64,000 nucleotides of DNA from Niveispirillum irakense DSM 11586 (GTDB lineage Bacteria; Pseudomonadota; Alphaproteobacteria; Azospirillales; Azospirillaceae): assembly GCF_000429645.1 (NCBI RefSeq), contig NZ_AUCG01000016.1, positions 372,001 to 436,000 of the forward strand, given 5' to 3'. Below are positions 45,397-55,142 of the stretch, one piece after another (position 1 is the first letter of the stretch; every line of letters starts with the position of its first letter). The translations under genes were made by a program, and so were the position numbers. The notes below the pieces were generated by a model, which did no database searches, was not told where the DNA came from, and saw nothing but the letters and a program-made list of their open reading frames with translations.

Positions 45397-47043
45397 TTAT
45401 TGCCGTTGATCGGCGCTGGCATCGCGGGCGGGGCGGAACTCGCTGTCCCCGCTCCAGTTCGGCCAGTCACGGCCGGCGGCCAGCCTGTGCCCTACAGCAT
45501 AGAGCAAATCCAGATCCTGCCGTGCCCCTTCCAGGTTCCAATCCGCAGACCATTCATCGGATTGCCGATGGTAATGCTGGCGGGTGTACTCATCGCTCCA
45601 TTTCTTGCCGGCCTCCCGGCCGCCTTGCAGCAAATCCTGGCCGGGACCGAAGGAGATGGCGGGCACGCCCTGCTTGGCGAAGGGGAAATGGTCGGACCGG
45701 AAGAAGCCGCCAGCCTCCACCTTCGGGTCGGGCGTATAGGTACGGTCGCGCGCCTTCGCCTCTTCCACCAGCAGGTCCAGCAGGCCCAGGCGGGCCTGGC
45801 CGGAAATGGTGAAGTCCCGCGCCGGGCCGGCCCCGATGATGGAATCCATGTTCAGCACGCCGGCCGTACGGGCCAGCGGCCAGACCGGGTTGGCCGCGTA
45901 ATAGGTGGAGCCGAGCAGCCCTTTTTCCTCTGCCGTCACGGCCATGAACAGCACGGAGCGTGGCAGGGCAGGTGCAGCCTTGAAGGCCCGCGCCAGTTCC
46001 AGCATCCCGGCAATGCCGGAGGCATTGTCCAGCGCACCGTTGAAGATGGTATCCCCCGTTGCATCCGGTGCGCCCACGCCCAGATGGTCCCAGTGGCCGG
46101 AATAGATCACCGTTTCTTCCGGATGAAGTGTGCCAGGAAGCAGGCCCAGCACATTCTTGGAAATGATGGTTTCCGGCTTCACCTGATAGCGCGCATCCAA
46201 TGTCGCCTTCAGCGGCATGGGACGGAAGGTGGGGCTGCGGGCTTCCACCCGCGCCTTCTCGAAATCAAGGCCCGACGCCTTGAACAGTTCCACCGCCACA
46301 TCGCGCTGAATCCAGGCTTCCAGGGCCGTATGGGCGGCCTTGGGATCATCGCGCACAATGTCGAACATCGTGTTGGTGTTGGAACTGGCGACCGTGCCCC
46401 AGCCATAGGAGGCGGGCTCGCTCTCATGCACGATCAGCATGCCGGCGGCACCCTGGCGGGCGGCTTCCTCGAACTTGTAGGTCCAGCGGCCATAATAGGT
46501 CATGGCCTTGCCGCCGAACCGGCCTTCCGGCCCTTCGAAATCCGGATCGTTGACCAGCACGACAAGGATCTTGCCGCGGACATCCATGCCTTTGAAATCG
46601 TCCCAGTCGCGTTCCGGCGCCCTGATGCCATAGCCCACGAACAGCAGCGGCGCGTTCTGTAGCGAAATGGCGGTGTCGCCGGTCAGGGCCGCCCGCACGG
46701 CCACCTCCTGGCCTTGCGCCAAGGCGCGACGGGTTCCGGCGATGGTCAGGCTCACCTGGGGCGTGCCGGTAATCTCGGCCTTCAGCAGCGGCACATCCTG
46801 GGTCCAGGCCCGCTTGCCATCGGGGCCCATCGTGCCGCCCGGTTCCAGCCCGGCTTCCCGCATCCGTTCAATCAGGAAATCGACTGTCTTCTTCTCCCCC
46901 GCCGTGGCGGGGGCGCGCCCTTCAAAGGCATCACTGGACAGGGTGCGGATATCGCCGGAAAGGCGCTGCATATCGAACCGGGGTTCGGCAGCGAAGGCGG
47001 CGGTGGCGGACAGGGCCACCGTCGCAAGAAGCAGGAACCGCAT
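45397..47043 (-). CDS. M28-family metallopeptidase with PA domain
   Basis: A 548-residue exported aminopeptidase/carboxypeptidase-like protein. Signal peptide MRFLLLATVALSATAAFA-AE. A protease-associated insert is at about 150-290. Zinc ligand motifs: YSGHWDHLG (His), NGALDNASG (bridging Asp), TAEEKGLLGS (Glu-Glu), NMDSI (Asp) and SDHFPFAKQG (His). These are the M28 ligands in order. The ATG at 47043 precedes the signal and is behind GGGGGAG. Specificity unknown. It is upstream of the globin gene, possibly co-transcribed. Confidence 0.9.
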   Translation of the reverse strand: MRFLLLATVALSATAAFAAEPRFDMQRLSGDIRTLSSDAFEGRAPATAGEKKTVDFLIERMREAGLEPGGTMGPDGKRAWTQDVPLLKAEITGTPQVSLTIAGTRRALAQGQEVAVRAALTGDTAISLQNAPLLFVGYGIRAPERDWDDFKGMDVRGKILVVLVNDPDFEGPEGRFGGKAMTYYGRWTYKFEEAARQGAAGMLIVHESEPASYGWGTVASSNTNTMFDIVRDDPKAAHTALEAWIQRDVAVELFKASGLDFEKARVEARSPTFRPMPLKATLDARYQVKPETIISKNVLGLLPGTLHPEETVIYSGHWDHLGVGAPDATGDTIFNGALDNASGIAGMLELARAFKAAPALPRSVLFMAVTAEEKGLLGSTYYAANPVWPLARTAGVLNMDSIIGAGPARDFTISGQARLGLLDLLVEEAKARDRTYTPDPKVEAGGFFRSDHFPFAKQGVPAISFGPGQDLLQGGREAGKKWSDEYTRQHYHRQSDEWSADWNLEGARQDLDLLYAVGHRLAAGRDWPNWSGDSEFRPARDASADQRQ

Positions 47044-47145
47044 AAGCTGAAAACTCCCCCAGGAACCAAACATATGTTTGATATCAGCCCTGAACGGGCT
47101 TTTCCATGGGGCAGGTCAATGGCCCGCCTGATGCGGGCACAAGGA

Positions 47146-47730
47146 TCAGGGCTGGCCCTGCTGCATCACCAGGATGGGGAACAGGTTGGTGCGGATGGCC
47201 GGTTCAAGCTGCCCGTCCAGATCGGTCACCAGATCATTGACCAGGGCCGCCATGGTCTTTTCCCGTTCGTTGAGGCTGATATCCTCCGTCACGGTGGTGG
47301 AACGGGCGACGGCGGCGGATGCGCTGCCGGCATAGCCGCGCGCGGTGCCATCGACCACAATCTCCACCCGGATGCGGCCTTCATATTTCTGCGACTGGTC
47401 CTTGGTGAACCAGCCGCGAATACCCTTGGTCCGCTCCAGATCCTGCTCCACGATGGCGGCATCATGGATGATGACGCGGGCGCGGCCCGCCGTGCCGCCT
47501 GCCTTCAGCCGCTGCGACACCCACAGCCGAACCGCGTTGGACGGGGTCAGCGGCAGCAGATGATCGACATTCGGCTCCTTCATCGGCGGCACATAGGCGC
47601 TTTCCACTTCGATGGAGACGACATCCAGCGTGATTGGCGGCTTGGACGAGAAATCCAGATTGGTCTGCGCCAGCGCCGGCAAGGCTACGGCGGAAAGCAG
47701 CGTGGCGATGAACAGGCGACGGAGCATCAT
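47146..47730 (-). CDS. Exported conserved hypothetical protein
   Basis: A 194-residue protein with signal peptide MMLRRLFIATLLSAVALPALAQ. The mature part has a repeated β-strand/helix appearance: NAVRLWVSQRLKAGG, RVIIHDAAIVEQDLERT, KYEGRIRVEIVVDGTARGYA. It resembles small periplasmic/outer-membrane-associated proteins of unknown function in Rhodospirillales. The ATG at 47730 has CAGGAT upstream; a longer frame exists. It is downstream of the AddA gene by 174 bases on the same strand. No partner can be named. Confidence 0.6.
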   Translation of the reverse strand: MMLRRLFIATLLSAVALPALAQTNLDFSSKPPITLDVVSIEVESAYVPPMKEPNVDHLLPLTPSNAVRLWVSQRLKAGGTAGRARVIIHDAAIVEQDLERTKGIRGWFTKDQSQKYEGRIRVEIVVDGTARGYAGSASAAVARSTTVTEDISLNEREKTMAALVNDLVTDLDGQLEPAIRTNLFPILVMQQGQP

Positions 47731-47904
47731 GGGTAATCCTGGGGGATGGGCGAGGAAGAAAAGAATGCCGGTCATTGATGGCCGTGTCATGGCGACGATG
47801 CCACCCCGGTTCCGGACATCGGATACTGCAAGAACGTCTGCATATCGGAAAGGATGGCATCAACCAAGGTGTTTAGCGGTCCGTTTGTCCCCACCATGGC
47901 GGTT

Positions 47905-50900
47905 TCACCCCCCTCTGGCGCCCGGCACCCGGCTTCCCGGCAGATGCAGGTCCAAAAGCCCGTCCGGCAGTTCCATCGTGTAGGGTCCATCGGTCCAGAG
48001 CAGCAGGCAATGCAGGGAGCGGCCGGGATAGAGCTGGCGCATCGCCTCCCGATAGGCTGCCATCTGCTGCAAATAGACGATGGGCACATCCTCGGCCCTG
48101 CGGGGCGGGGGCCGGTTGGTCTTGTAATCGACGATCCAGACATCGCTGTCCGTCACCTGCAACCGGTCGATCTGGCCGGAAATGGCCCATTCCCCCACCA
48201 GCCCTACCACCGGCACTTCCGCCCGGCTGCCGGGCGCGAACAGGGGGGCAAAGCGCGGATCGGTCAGCACGGCCATCGCTTCATCGGCGATTTCCCGCTG
48301 TTCATCCGGTGACAGGTCATGGGCCGGGCGGGCCAGCCAGGCCCTGGCGCTGTCATAGCGGCGGGCGGGATCGGTATCGGGCAGCACCTGCAACAGCTTG
48401 TGCATCAAGGTGCCGCGCCGGTAGCGCCAGCCATCATCGGCGCCCAGCGGCGACCGCACGGCGGGATCGGGCCCGTCCGGCTGCGAAGGTGTCAGCGGTT
48501 TGGACGGGGTGGGATCACGCGGGGCGGCGGCACGCACCCAGCCCGGCAGAGCCAGCGCGGGGCCGGTGCCTTCCGGCGGCGGCTTGGGCGGGGTGACGGT
48601 GACCGTCTGCACATCGCGCAGGGCCAGCCCTTCCCCGCTCCACCCGGCGGGGGAGATGGTGGTGAAATCGAACGGGGCCGGCTGAGCCATCCCGGCCAGG
48701 GCCTGCTCCACCAGCCGGTACCAGCTTCCCGGCCCGCCGGATTTGGCCTGCTGTTCCCAGCCGCAGATGATCAGCCGGTCCTCTGCCCGCGTCAGGGCGA
48801 CATAGAGCAGGCGGCGATATTCCTGGTCACGCCGCTGGTCGGCGGCGGCCCGCACCTCCCGGCTGGTCTTATCCTCCATCGACCGGCGCGGGGCGTAAAG
48901 CGGCACATCCGGCCCGCTGGCCTGGCTGCCACCAATCTCGGGCCACAGGATGCGCGGGCTCATGTCCGGTTCGCCCATCGTATCGGGCAGGAAGACGATG
49001 GGCGCCTGCAGCCCTTTGGAGCCATGGACGGTCATGATCCGGACCAGCCCGTCGCCCTCGCCGCCACCGGCCTCCAATTCGCGTTTCACCTCCGACTTGG
49101 CGGCTTCCAGCCAATGGATGAAGCCCTGAAGGGAGGCGACATGCTCCCGCTCGAAGGTCAGGCAGGCGGTCAGGAACTCATCCAGCGGGTCAATGGCTTC
49201 CGATCCCAACCGGGCCAGGATGGCGCGGCGGCCCGATCCTTCCCCTTCCGCCGGGTCGGCGGGACAGGGCCGGGTCAGCAGGCCGGCGAACAATTCATAA
49301 GGGGCGCGGTAATCGGTATCGGCCAGGATGGCGCGCAGATAATCATGCGCCGGGGCCAGGGCAGGATCGGTCTTGGCCTTGGTGGTCAGGGCCATCCACA
49401 GGCTGCCGGGGCGGTCATGGGCGACGGTGAAAAGCTGTTCCTCGCTCAACCCGATCAGCGGGGATTTCAGCAGGGTGGCCAGCGTCAGATCATCTTCCGG
49501 CAGGATCAGGAAGCGGCCCAGCGCCATCAGATCCATGACGGCCAGTTGCTCGGTCAGCACCATGCGGTCGATACCGGCCACGGGCACGTCACGATCCTTC
49601 AGGGCGCGCACCAGATGGGTGACGAACTGGTTGCGCCGGCGGACCAGCACCATGATGTCGCCCGGCCGCACGGGCCGCGCCTTGGGCTCCAGCATCTCCT
49701 TGTCGCGCAGCCAGCAGGCAATCTGGTCGGCCATCACGGCGGCCAGCCGGGCGACCGGCTTGTCCGCCTGTTCCGCCGTCACGGGCGGGGCCCAGGGGGT
49801 GGGTTCCACCGCGTCTGCCGGGCGAACCAGGGGCCATATCTCCACCCGACCCGCCATGCCCCGGCGGAAGGGGATATGGCGCACCTCCACCCCCGTCGCC
49901 GCCACGCCGTCGCGGGCGATGCCGGCGGCAAACACCTGGTCCACCGCCCGCAGCACGGCGCCGACCGACCGGAAGGAGGTTTGCAAGTCCACCACCTGCC
50001 AGTGCCGCTGCGCCGCCGTAACGCGGGCGGCGAAATGGGCGCGCATGCGGGCAAATTCAGCCGGATCGGCGCGCTGAAAGCTGAAGATGGATTGCTTGTC
50101 GTCCCCCACCACGAACAGGGTGCGGATTTTATCGTCGCTGGCGGACAGGCCGGCGAAAAACTCCTCCGCGATGCTTTTCACCACGGACCATTGTTCGGGG
50201 TTGGTGTCCTGCGCCTCATCGATCAGCACATGGTCCAGGCCGCCATCCAGCTTATACAGCACCCAGGCGCAGGCATCGGCCCGACCGGTGGCGGCACCCT
50301 GGCCGGACAACAGAGCCGATGCCGACAGGATCAGATCGTCAAAATCCAGCAGGGCGCGGGCATCTTTCAGCCGCTGATAGGTGCCCAGCATTGCATCGCC
50401 CAGCCGCAGCAGGGCCCCGGTATAGGTGGCCACCTGTACCCGGCGCAGTTCTTCCAGCAGCGCCACCAGCCGGGCGGCTTCACGTTGCAGGATTTCCAGC
50501 GCCATCGGGTCGGCTTCCGCTGGCTTCTTGGTCATCAGGCTTTTGCGCGGTTCCAGCTCCGCCGTCAGCAGGGCCGGCAGATAGGCACGCCAGGTGGCGG
50601 CACGGGCAGCCTCATCCCGGTCCAGCCACGCCTGCAGGGCAATGCCGCGCTCAATATCCGTCTTGGTGCCGCCGGCCAGCACGGTGCAGGCCCGGCGCAG
50701 CCCCACCATGTCGAACGCCCCTTCGGCGCAGGCCCGCGCAATCAGCGTCGCCTCATTCTCATCGCCTTCCACGCCCAGCGTGGCGCGCAGGGCGGCGATG
50801 GTGGGGGCCAGCCCGCCATGGGCATCCAGGATGCGGCGCAGGCGCCCGCGCTCGGCCGTGATATCGGCCAGAAGCTGGTTGAAATCATCCTCCGATACCG

Positions 50901-51477
50901 TGCCGGCCAGCAGGGAGACGGCCTGGGCCAGATCGCTTTCCGGCTCATACCGCCCGACCAGCAGCACGGACTGTTTGGCTTCTTCCAGCAATTCGGTGGC
51001 GGTGCGGTCGTCCATCACCTCAAAATTGGGGGCAAGCCCGGCTTCCAGCGGGAAGCGGCGCAGCAGCGACTGGCAGAAGGCATGGATGGTCTGGATCTTC
51101 ATGCCGCCCGGCGCATCCAGCACACGGGCGAACAGCCGCCGCGCCGCCGTCACATCACCCCGCGTCGGGGCCTTGCCGGTCAGCGACTCCAGGTTGGCGC
51201 GCAGCTTGTCATCATCCGCCACTGCCCAGACCGACAGGCGGTCGGCGATGCGGTTGGACATTTCCGCCGCTGCCGCCTTGGTGAAGGTCAGGCACAGGAT
51301 GCGCGACGGCTCCGTCCCCGCCAGCATCAGGCGCAACACCCGGTCGGTCAGTACCTTGGTCTTGCCCGTACCGGCGGAGGCACCAACCCAGACAGAGCTT
51401 TCCGGGTCCGACGCCCGGCGCTGCAGGACATTGGGGTCGGTGGAACGGTCGGGGGCGGTGGCGATATCTGTCGGCAT
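47905..51477 (-). CDS. addA: Double-strand break repair helicase-nuclease AddA
   Basis: 1190-residue subunit of the AddAB recombination complex. Helicase motifs: Walker A SAGTGKTKVLTDR near residue 30, CLTFTKAAAAEM, DEAQDTNPEQW (motif II), VGDDKQSIFSFQRADP (motif III), VHGSKGLQAPIVFL and YVALTRAEDRL (motif VI). The C-terminal nuclease domain has ISGQIDRLQ and VDYKTNRPP with the catalytic Asp-Lys. The ATG at 51477 begins the AddA-like part; upstream frame is not family-like. AddB is not adjacent: lepB is immediately upstream. Both activities appear intact. Confidence 0.95.
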   Translation of the reverse strand: MPTDIATAPDRSTDPNVLQRRASDPESSVWVGASAGTGKTKVLTDRVLRLMLAGTEPSRILCLTFTKAAAAEMSNRIADRLSVWAVADDDKLRANLESLTGKAPTRGDVTAARRLFARVLDAPGGMKIQTIHAFCQSLLRRFPLEAGLAPNFEVMDDRTATELLEEAKQSVLLVGRYEPESDLAQAVSLLAGTVSEDDFNQLLADITAERGRLRRILDAHGGLAPTIAALRATLGVEGDENEATLIARACAEGAFDMVGLRRACTVLAGGTKTDIERGIALQAWLDRDEAARAATWRAYLPALLTAELEPRKSLMTKKPAEADPMALEILQREAARLVALLEELRRVQVATYTGALLRLGDAMLGTYQRLKDARALLDFDDLILSASALLSGQGAATGRADACAWVLYKLDGGLDHVLIDEAQDTNPEQWSVVKSIAEEFFAGLSASDDKIRTLFVVGDDKQSIFSFQRADPAEFARMRAHFAARVTAAQRHWQVVDLQTSFRSVGAVLRAVDQVFAAGIARDGVAATGVEVRHIPFRRGMAGRVEIWPLVRPADAVEPTPWAPPVTAEQADKPVARLAAVMADQIACWLRDKEMLEPKARPVRPGDIMVLVRRRNQFVTHLVRALKDRDVPVAGIDRMVLTEQLAVMDLMALGRFLILPEDDLTLATLLKSPLIGLSEEQLFTVAHDRPGSLWMALTTKAKTDPALAPAHDYLRAILADTDYRAPYELFAGLLTRPCPADPAEGEGSGRRAILARLGSEAIDPLDEFLTACLTFEREHVASLQGFIHWLEAAKSEVKRELEAGGGEGDGLVRIMTVHGSKGLQAPIVFLPDTMGEPDMSPRILWPEIGGSQASGPDVPLYAPRRSMEDKTSREVRAAADQRRDQEYRRLLYVALTRAEDRLIICGWEQQAKSGGPGSWYRLVEQALAGMAQPAPFDFTTISPAGWSGEGLALRDVQTVTVTPPKPPPEGTGPALALPGWVRAAAPRDPTPSKPLTPSQPDGPDPAVRSPLGADDGWRYRRGTLMHKLLQVLPDTDPARRYDSARAWLARPAHDLSPDEQREIADEAMAVLTDPRFAPLFAPGSRAEVPVVGLVGEWAISGQIDRLQVTDSDVWIVDYKTNRPPPRRAEDVPIVYLQQMAAYREAMRQLYPGRSLHCLLLWTDGPYTMELPDGLLDLHLPGSRVPGARGG

Positions 51478-51526
51478 GATGGCGGCAACAGTAGCGGGAT
51501 GGGTGGGGGATGGTCCAGTCCCGGGC

Positions 51527-52264
51527 TTAACCATCCACCTTGCGGGCCAGCCGATCCCACCAGCCACCGCCGGGGCAGGTTTCGCCGTCAGGCTGGCAGG
51601 GCGACCGGGTGAAGGCCACCCTGTCAACCCGCCCAAGCAACCGTTCCACCGGGATCATGCCCATGCTGGCAAAACGGCTGTCGGCGGAATTGTCGCGATT
51701 GTCGCCCATCACGAAGATATGGTCGGGCGGCACCTGATATTCCGGCGTATTGTCGGCCAACTCGGTATCGCTGCGTTCCAGAATCAGATGCGGGGCGTGA
51801 CCGGGAAGGCTTTCCCGATATTCCGTCACCTGTTGCGACCGGCCCTGATCATCCTTGTAGGTATAGCGCCGCGTCTGCACCCGCGGCACGATCTGGCCAT
51901 TGATGAACAGGCGTCCGGCGCGAACCTGCACCCGGTCGCCGGGCAGCCCCACCACCCGTTTCACCACATCGGCGCTATCCTGGGGGGAGCGAAAGACCAC
52001 GATATCCGACCGCTCCGGCATCTTTCCGCCCAGCCGCCCCGCCAGTCCTGGCGCACCTGTAACCGGCAAGGGCACGAGCGGGGTGGAGAAGCGGCTCCAG
52101 CCATAGGCATATTTGGCGGCATAGAACTGGTCGCCCACCGTCAGCGTCGGCAGCATGCTTTCCGATGGAACGTGAAAGCCGGCCCAGGCCACCGTGTTGA
52201 AACAGAGGATCGCCAGACCATAAAGGCCGGCGGGCAACACCCATTCTTTCCAAAGGCGCGACAT
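51527..52264 (-). CDS. lepB: Signal peptidase I
   Basis: 245-residue serine protease that removes signal peptides in the inner membrane. A single N-terminal transmembrane helix (about 10-30, LPAGLYGLAILCFNTVAW) is followed by PSESMLPTL with the catalytic S36, KRVVGLPGDRV with the general base K102, and the GDNRDNSADSR box. This is shorter than the E. coli enzyme, which has two membrane helices. Starts at ATG 52264 (AGGAG upstream) or ATG 52291 (GGAGGG upstream) are both plausible. It lies 49 bases upstream of addA. Confidence 0.93.
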   Translation of the reverse strand: MSRLWKEWVLPAGLYGLAILCFNTVAWAGFHVPSESMLPTLTVGDQFYAAKYAYGWSRFSTPLVPLPVTGAPGLAGRLGGKMPERSDIVVFRSPQDSADVVKRVVGLPGDRVQVRAGRLFINGQIVPRVQTRRYTYKDDQGRSQQVTEYRESLPGHAPHLILERSDTELADNTPEYQVPPDHIFVMGDNRDNSADSRFASMGMIPVERLLGRVDRVAFTRSPCQPDGETCPGGGWWDRLARKVDG

Positions 52265-52407
52265 CTGGCATCTCCTGGGACGGGAGGCCATGGTTTCACC
52301 CTCCAGGCGGTGGCGCAACGTCACCAATCCTGTGGTACCGGCATCGGCGCCGTTTTTGGCCCTTTCACCTGCGGGGGCAGATGACAGGAAGGCCGGTTGC
52401 CCCGATC

Positions 52408-54261
52408 TCACCCCAGCAGGTCGTTGAAATCATCCAGCAGGGCGGCGATGCGGCCGCTATCCACTTCGGCCATCATCGTCTCGGCATGGCGGCTGGCCTT
52501 TTCCAGGTCCAGGGTCCGCACGCGCCGTTTGACCAGTGGCAGGTTGCCGGGCGCCATGGACAGGTCGCGCACGCCCAGCCCCAGCAACAGGGCGGTATAG
52601 CGGGGGTCACCTGCCATTTCACCGCAGACGGAAACCGGGATGCGGGCACGGGCAGCCGCCCCCACGGTGAACTGCACCAGCCGCAGCACAGCCGGGTGCA
52701 GCGGGTCGTAAAGATGGGCGACCTGCTCGTCGCCCCGGTCAATGGCCAGGGTATACTGGATCAGGTCATTGGTGCCGATGGCGAAGAAATCGCTCACCTG
52801 GGCCAGCGCGTCGGCCGACAGGGCGGCGCCGGGAATTTCGATCATCGCGCCCAGCTTGGGCAAGGTGTCGGGCAGCTTCTCGCCGCGCCGTTGCAGGCGG
52901 CGGGCGACGATGCCCATCATGTCGCGCACATGGCGCAATTCCCCCGGTGAACAGATCATCGGCACCAGGATGCGGAGCGGCCCATGGGCGGCGGCGCGCA
53001 GCATAGCGGCAAGCTGGGTTTCCAGCAGCTTGGGTTCCTTCAGGCCCAAGCGGATGGCGCGCAGGCCCAGGGCCGGGTTGGCGGGGGTGGCAAAATGCTG
53101 GCGCAAGGGGCCGGCCAGCTTCTCCCCCCCGATATCCAGGGTGCGGGCGGTGACCGGATGACCATCCATCTGTTCCACCAGCGCGCGGAGGATTTCGTAC
53201 TGTTCCTCTTCGCCAGGCAGGTCGTCGCGGTTCATATACAGGAACTCGGTCCGCAGCAGGCCGATACCGGCGGCCCCCACCTCCAGCGCATTATCCAGCT
53301 CGCGCGGCAGTTCCAGATTGGCCTGAAGGGTGACGGCGTGCTTGTCCCGCGTGACGGCCGGCACGGCGGCCAGCGTCTTTAACTGTTCCCGTTCCGCCCG
53401 CCACAGGGCGCGGCGCTGACGGTATTCTTCCAGCACATCCGGCGTGGGGTTCAGCAGCACGCGGCCAGCGCGCCCATCCACGATGATGATGTCGCCGGTC
53501 TGCACGCCTGTCAGCAGGCCGGCAGCGCCCAGCACCGCCGGCAGGCCCAGGGCACGGGCCATGATGGCGGTATGGCCTTCCGCCCCGCCCAGCACCGTGG
53601 CGAAGCCGGCGATGCGCTTGGGGTCCAGCAGGGCGGTATCGGCGGGGCTCAACTCCTCCGCCAGGATGATGGAACCTTCCGCCAGTTGCGAGAAGGCCTG
53701 GAAAGGCCGGTCCAGCAGGTTCCGGATCAGCCGGCGGCCCGCCTCGCGGATATCATCCACACGGGCCGCCAGATAGGCATCGTCCATGGCGGCAAAGCGC
53801 TGGGCCAGCAGGGCAATTTCCTGCTGCACGGCCGCTTCGGCATTCTGCCGGTCCTCGGCAATGCGCCGCTCCACCCCCCGGATCAGGCGGGAGCCGGACA
53901 GCATGGCCTGGTGCGCCTCCAGCAAAGTGGCGACGTCGGCAGCCGCAGCATCCGGCAGGGCACCGGCCTTGGACTTCAATTTGGAAAGCTGGCGCCGGGC
54001 CTTCTCCACCGCATGGTGGAAACGCTTCACCTCCGCCGCCACCGCCTCCGGTGCCAGCACATATTCAGGCACCTGGGGGGTGCCGGCATCGACCACATGG
54101 GCAACACCGATAGCGATGCCGGACGACACGCCCAGGCCGCGCAGATTGCGCGGGCCCGTGGCGGGCAATGGCATGGAATGGGGCACCCCGCTTTCGCGGG
54201 GGCGGTCTGAACGCGGGTTCATCGGCGTTTCCCGGCCTGTGACGGGCGACTGACCGGCCAT
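52408..54261 (-). CDS. ptsI: PTS enzyme I (PEP-protein phosphotransferase)
   Basis: A 617-residue enzyme that takes phosphate from PEP and passes it to HPr. The phosphorylated His is at about residue 230 in LGGAEGHTAIMARALGLPAV; the PEP-binding C-terminal TIM barrel has AGIGLLRTEFLYMNRD, then TRTLDIGGEK-like TARTLDIGGEKLAGP, and VSDFFAIGTNDLIQYTLAIDR. The N terminus lacks the GAF domain of nitrogen-PTS PtsP, so I call it EI; databases may label it ptsP. ATG 54222 is an alternative start. It lies 166 bases downstream of ptsH, with an extra gap that may carry a promoter. Confidence 0.9.
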   Translation of the reverse strand: MAGQSPVTGRETPMNPRSDRPRESGVPHSMPLPATGPRNLRGLGVSSGIAIGVAHVVDAGTPQVPEYVLAPEAVAAEVKRFHHAVEKARRQLSKLKSKAGALPDAAAADVATLLEAHQAMLSGSRLIRGVERRIAEDRQNAEAAVQQEIALLAQRFAAMDDAYLAARVDDIREAGRRLIRNLLDRPFQAFSQLAEGSIILAEELSPADTALLDPKRIAGFATVLGGAEGHTAIMARALGLPAVLGAAGLLTGVQTGDIIIVDGRAGRVLLNPTPDVLEEYRQRRALWRAEREQLKTLAAVPAVTRDKHAVTLQANLELPRELDNALEVGAAGIGLLRTEFLYMNRDDLPGEEEQYEILRALVEQMDGHPVTARTLDIGGEKLAGPLRQHFATPANPALGLRAIRLGLKEPKLLETQLAAMLRAAAHGPLRILVPMICSPGELRHVRDMMGIVARRLQRRGEKLPDTLPKLGAMIEIPGAALSADALAQVSDFFAIGTNDLIQYTLAIDRGDEQVAHLYDPLHPAVLRLVQFTVGAAARARIPVSVCGEMAGDPRYTALLLGLGVRDLSMAPGNLPLVKRRVRTLDLEKASRHAETMMAEVDSGRIAALLDDFNDLLG

Positions 54262-54427
54262 GCCGGCCCCTTGTTCCGGGGGCGCCCGTCTTATAATCAA
54301 GAATGATGAAAAAATATCATGTGCGCGGGCGCACACCGTAAATCGGATTGCACGCCTCGCTCTACAAGGGGGCAGGAACAGGCCACCTGCAAGTGGGTAA
54401 CCGGATAGGCGTCACCGTCTTGCCGGC

Positions 54428-54721
54428 TCAATCCTCCCCGAACTTATCCTCAACCAGTTTGGTCAGGGCTTCCAGCACGGCTGCGGCCTGCGGCCCTTCC
54501 GCCAGAATCTCGATCGAGGTTTCGATGCTGGCGGCCAGCATCATCAGCCCCATGATTGATACGCCCGATACGGCCGTATCTCCCCGCACCACCTCCACCT
54601 GGGCGTCATACTCGCCGGCCAGCCGCACAAACTTGGCGGCGGCACGGGCATGCAGGCCGCGCCGGTTGCGGATGGTGACAACCGCCCGCAGGGCGTTGGG
54701 GGAAAGGCTGCTATCGGTCAT
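54428..54721 (-). CDS. ptsH: PTS phosphocarrier HPr
   Basis: 97-residue HPr. The phosphorylated His is H24 in NRRGLHARAAAKF and the HPr-kinase site is S55 in SGVSIMGLMML. HPrK phosphorylates this Ser, and hprK lies in the same operon three genes upstream. The start is ATG 54721 with AGGAA upstream; the longer frame up to 54814 is not family-like. It is 16 bases after the EIIA gene. Intact, with both phosphorylation sites. Confidence 0.95.
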   Translation of the reverse strand: MTDSSLSPNALRAVVTIRNRRGLHARAAAKFVRLAGEYDAQVEVVRGDTAVSGVSIMGLMMLAASIETSIEILAEGPQAAAVLEALTKLVEDKFGED

Positions 54722-54737
54722 TTCCTGATTCTCTTTT

Positions 54738-55142
54738 TCAGCCGTCGGACAAGAGGGCAGAGGCGACATTGATATATTTGCGCCCGGCTTCCTGGGCGGC
54801 TTTGACAGCGTCATTCAAATCTTTGCCCGTTTTACGGATCGAAGCCAGCTTGATCAGCATGGGCAGGTTGACGCCGGCAATGACCTCCACCTTGGCGCGA
54901 TCCATGATGGAGATGGCCAGGTTGGAAGGGGTGCCGCCGAACATGTCAGTCAGCACAACGACCCCCTGGCCATCATCGCAGGCGGCGACGCAGCCCAGAA
55001 TGTCGTTGCGGCGTTTTTCCATGTCGTCATCCGGGCCGATGCAAACGGCACGGACCTGGGCCTGTGGGCCATGGACATGTTCCAACGCGGCGATGAATTC
55101 CTCGGCCAGGCGGCCGTGGGTGACGAGGACCAAGCCGATCAT
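54738..55142 (-). CDS. PTS EIIA, mannose-type
   Basis: 134-residue cytoplasmic EIIA of the mannose/fructose/sorbose family. The phosphorylated His is H9 in VLVTHGRLAEEF; DMFGGTPSNLAIS and a VIAGVNLPMLIKLA stretch complete the Man-type IIA fold. No IIB, IIC or IID membrane subunit is encoded here, so the role is likely regulatory. The stop of RapZ and this start overlap in ATGA (55139-55142). It is followed by ptsH. Sometimes named manX or ptsM in relatives. Confidence 0.92.
   Translation of the reverse strand: MIGLVLVTHGRLAEEFIAALEHVHGPQAQVRAVCIGPDDDMEKRRNDILGCVAACDDGQGVVVLTDMFGGTPSNLAISIMDRAKVEVIAGVNLPMLIKLASIRKTGKDLNDAVKAAQEAGRKYINVASALLSDG

Noticed and set aside
48319..51612. Very long open frame on the plus strand across addA (over 1000 codons)
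   Set aside because: It is antisense to a gene with intact helicase and nuclease motifs; its translation has no recognisable domain and is rich in His, Gly and Gln, as expected for a shadow of GC-rich coding sequence.
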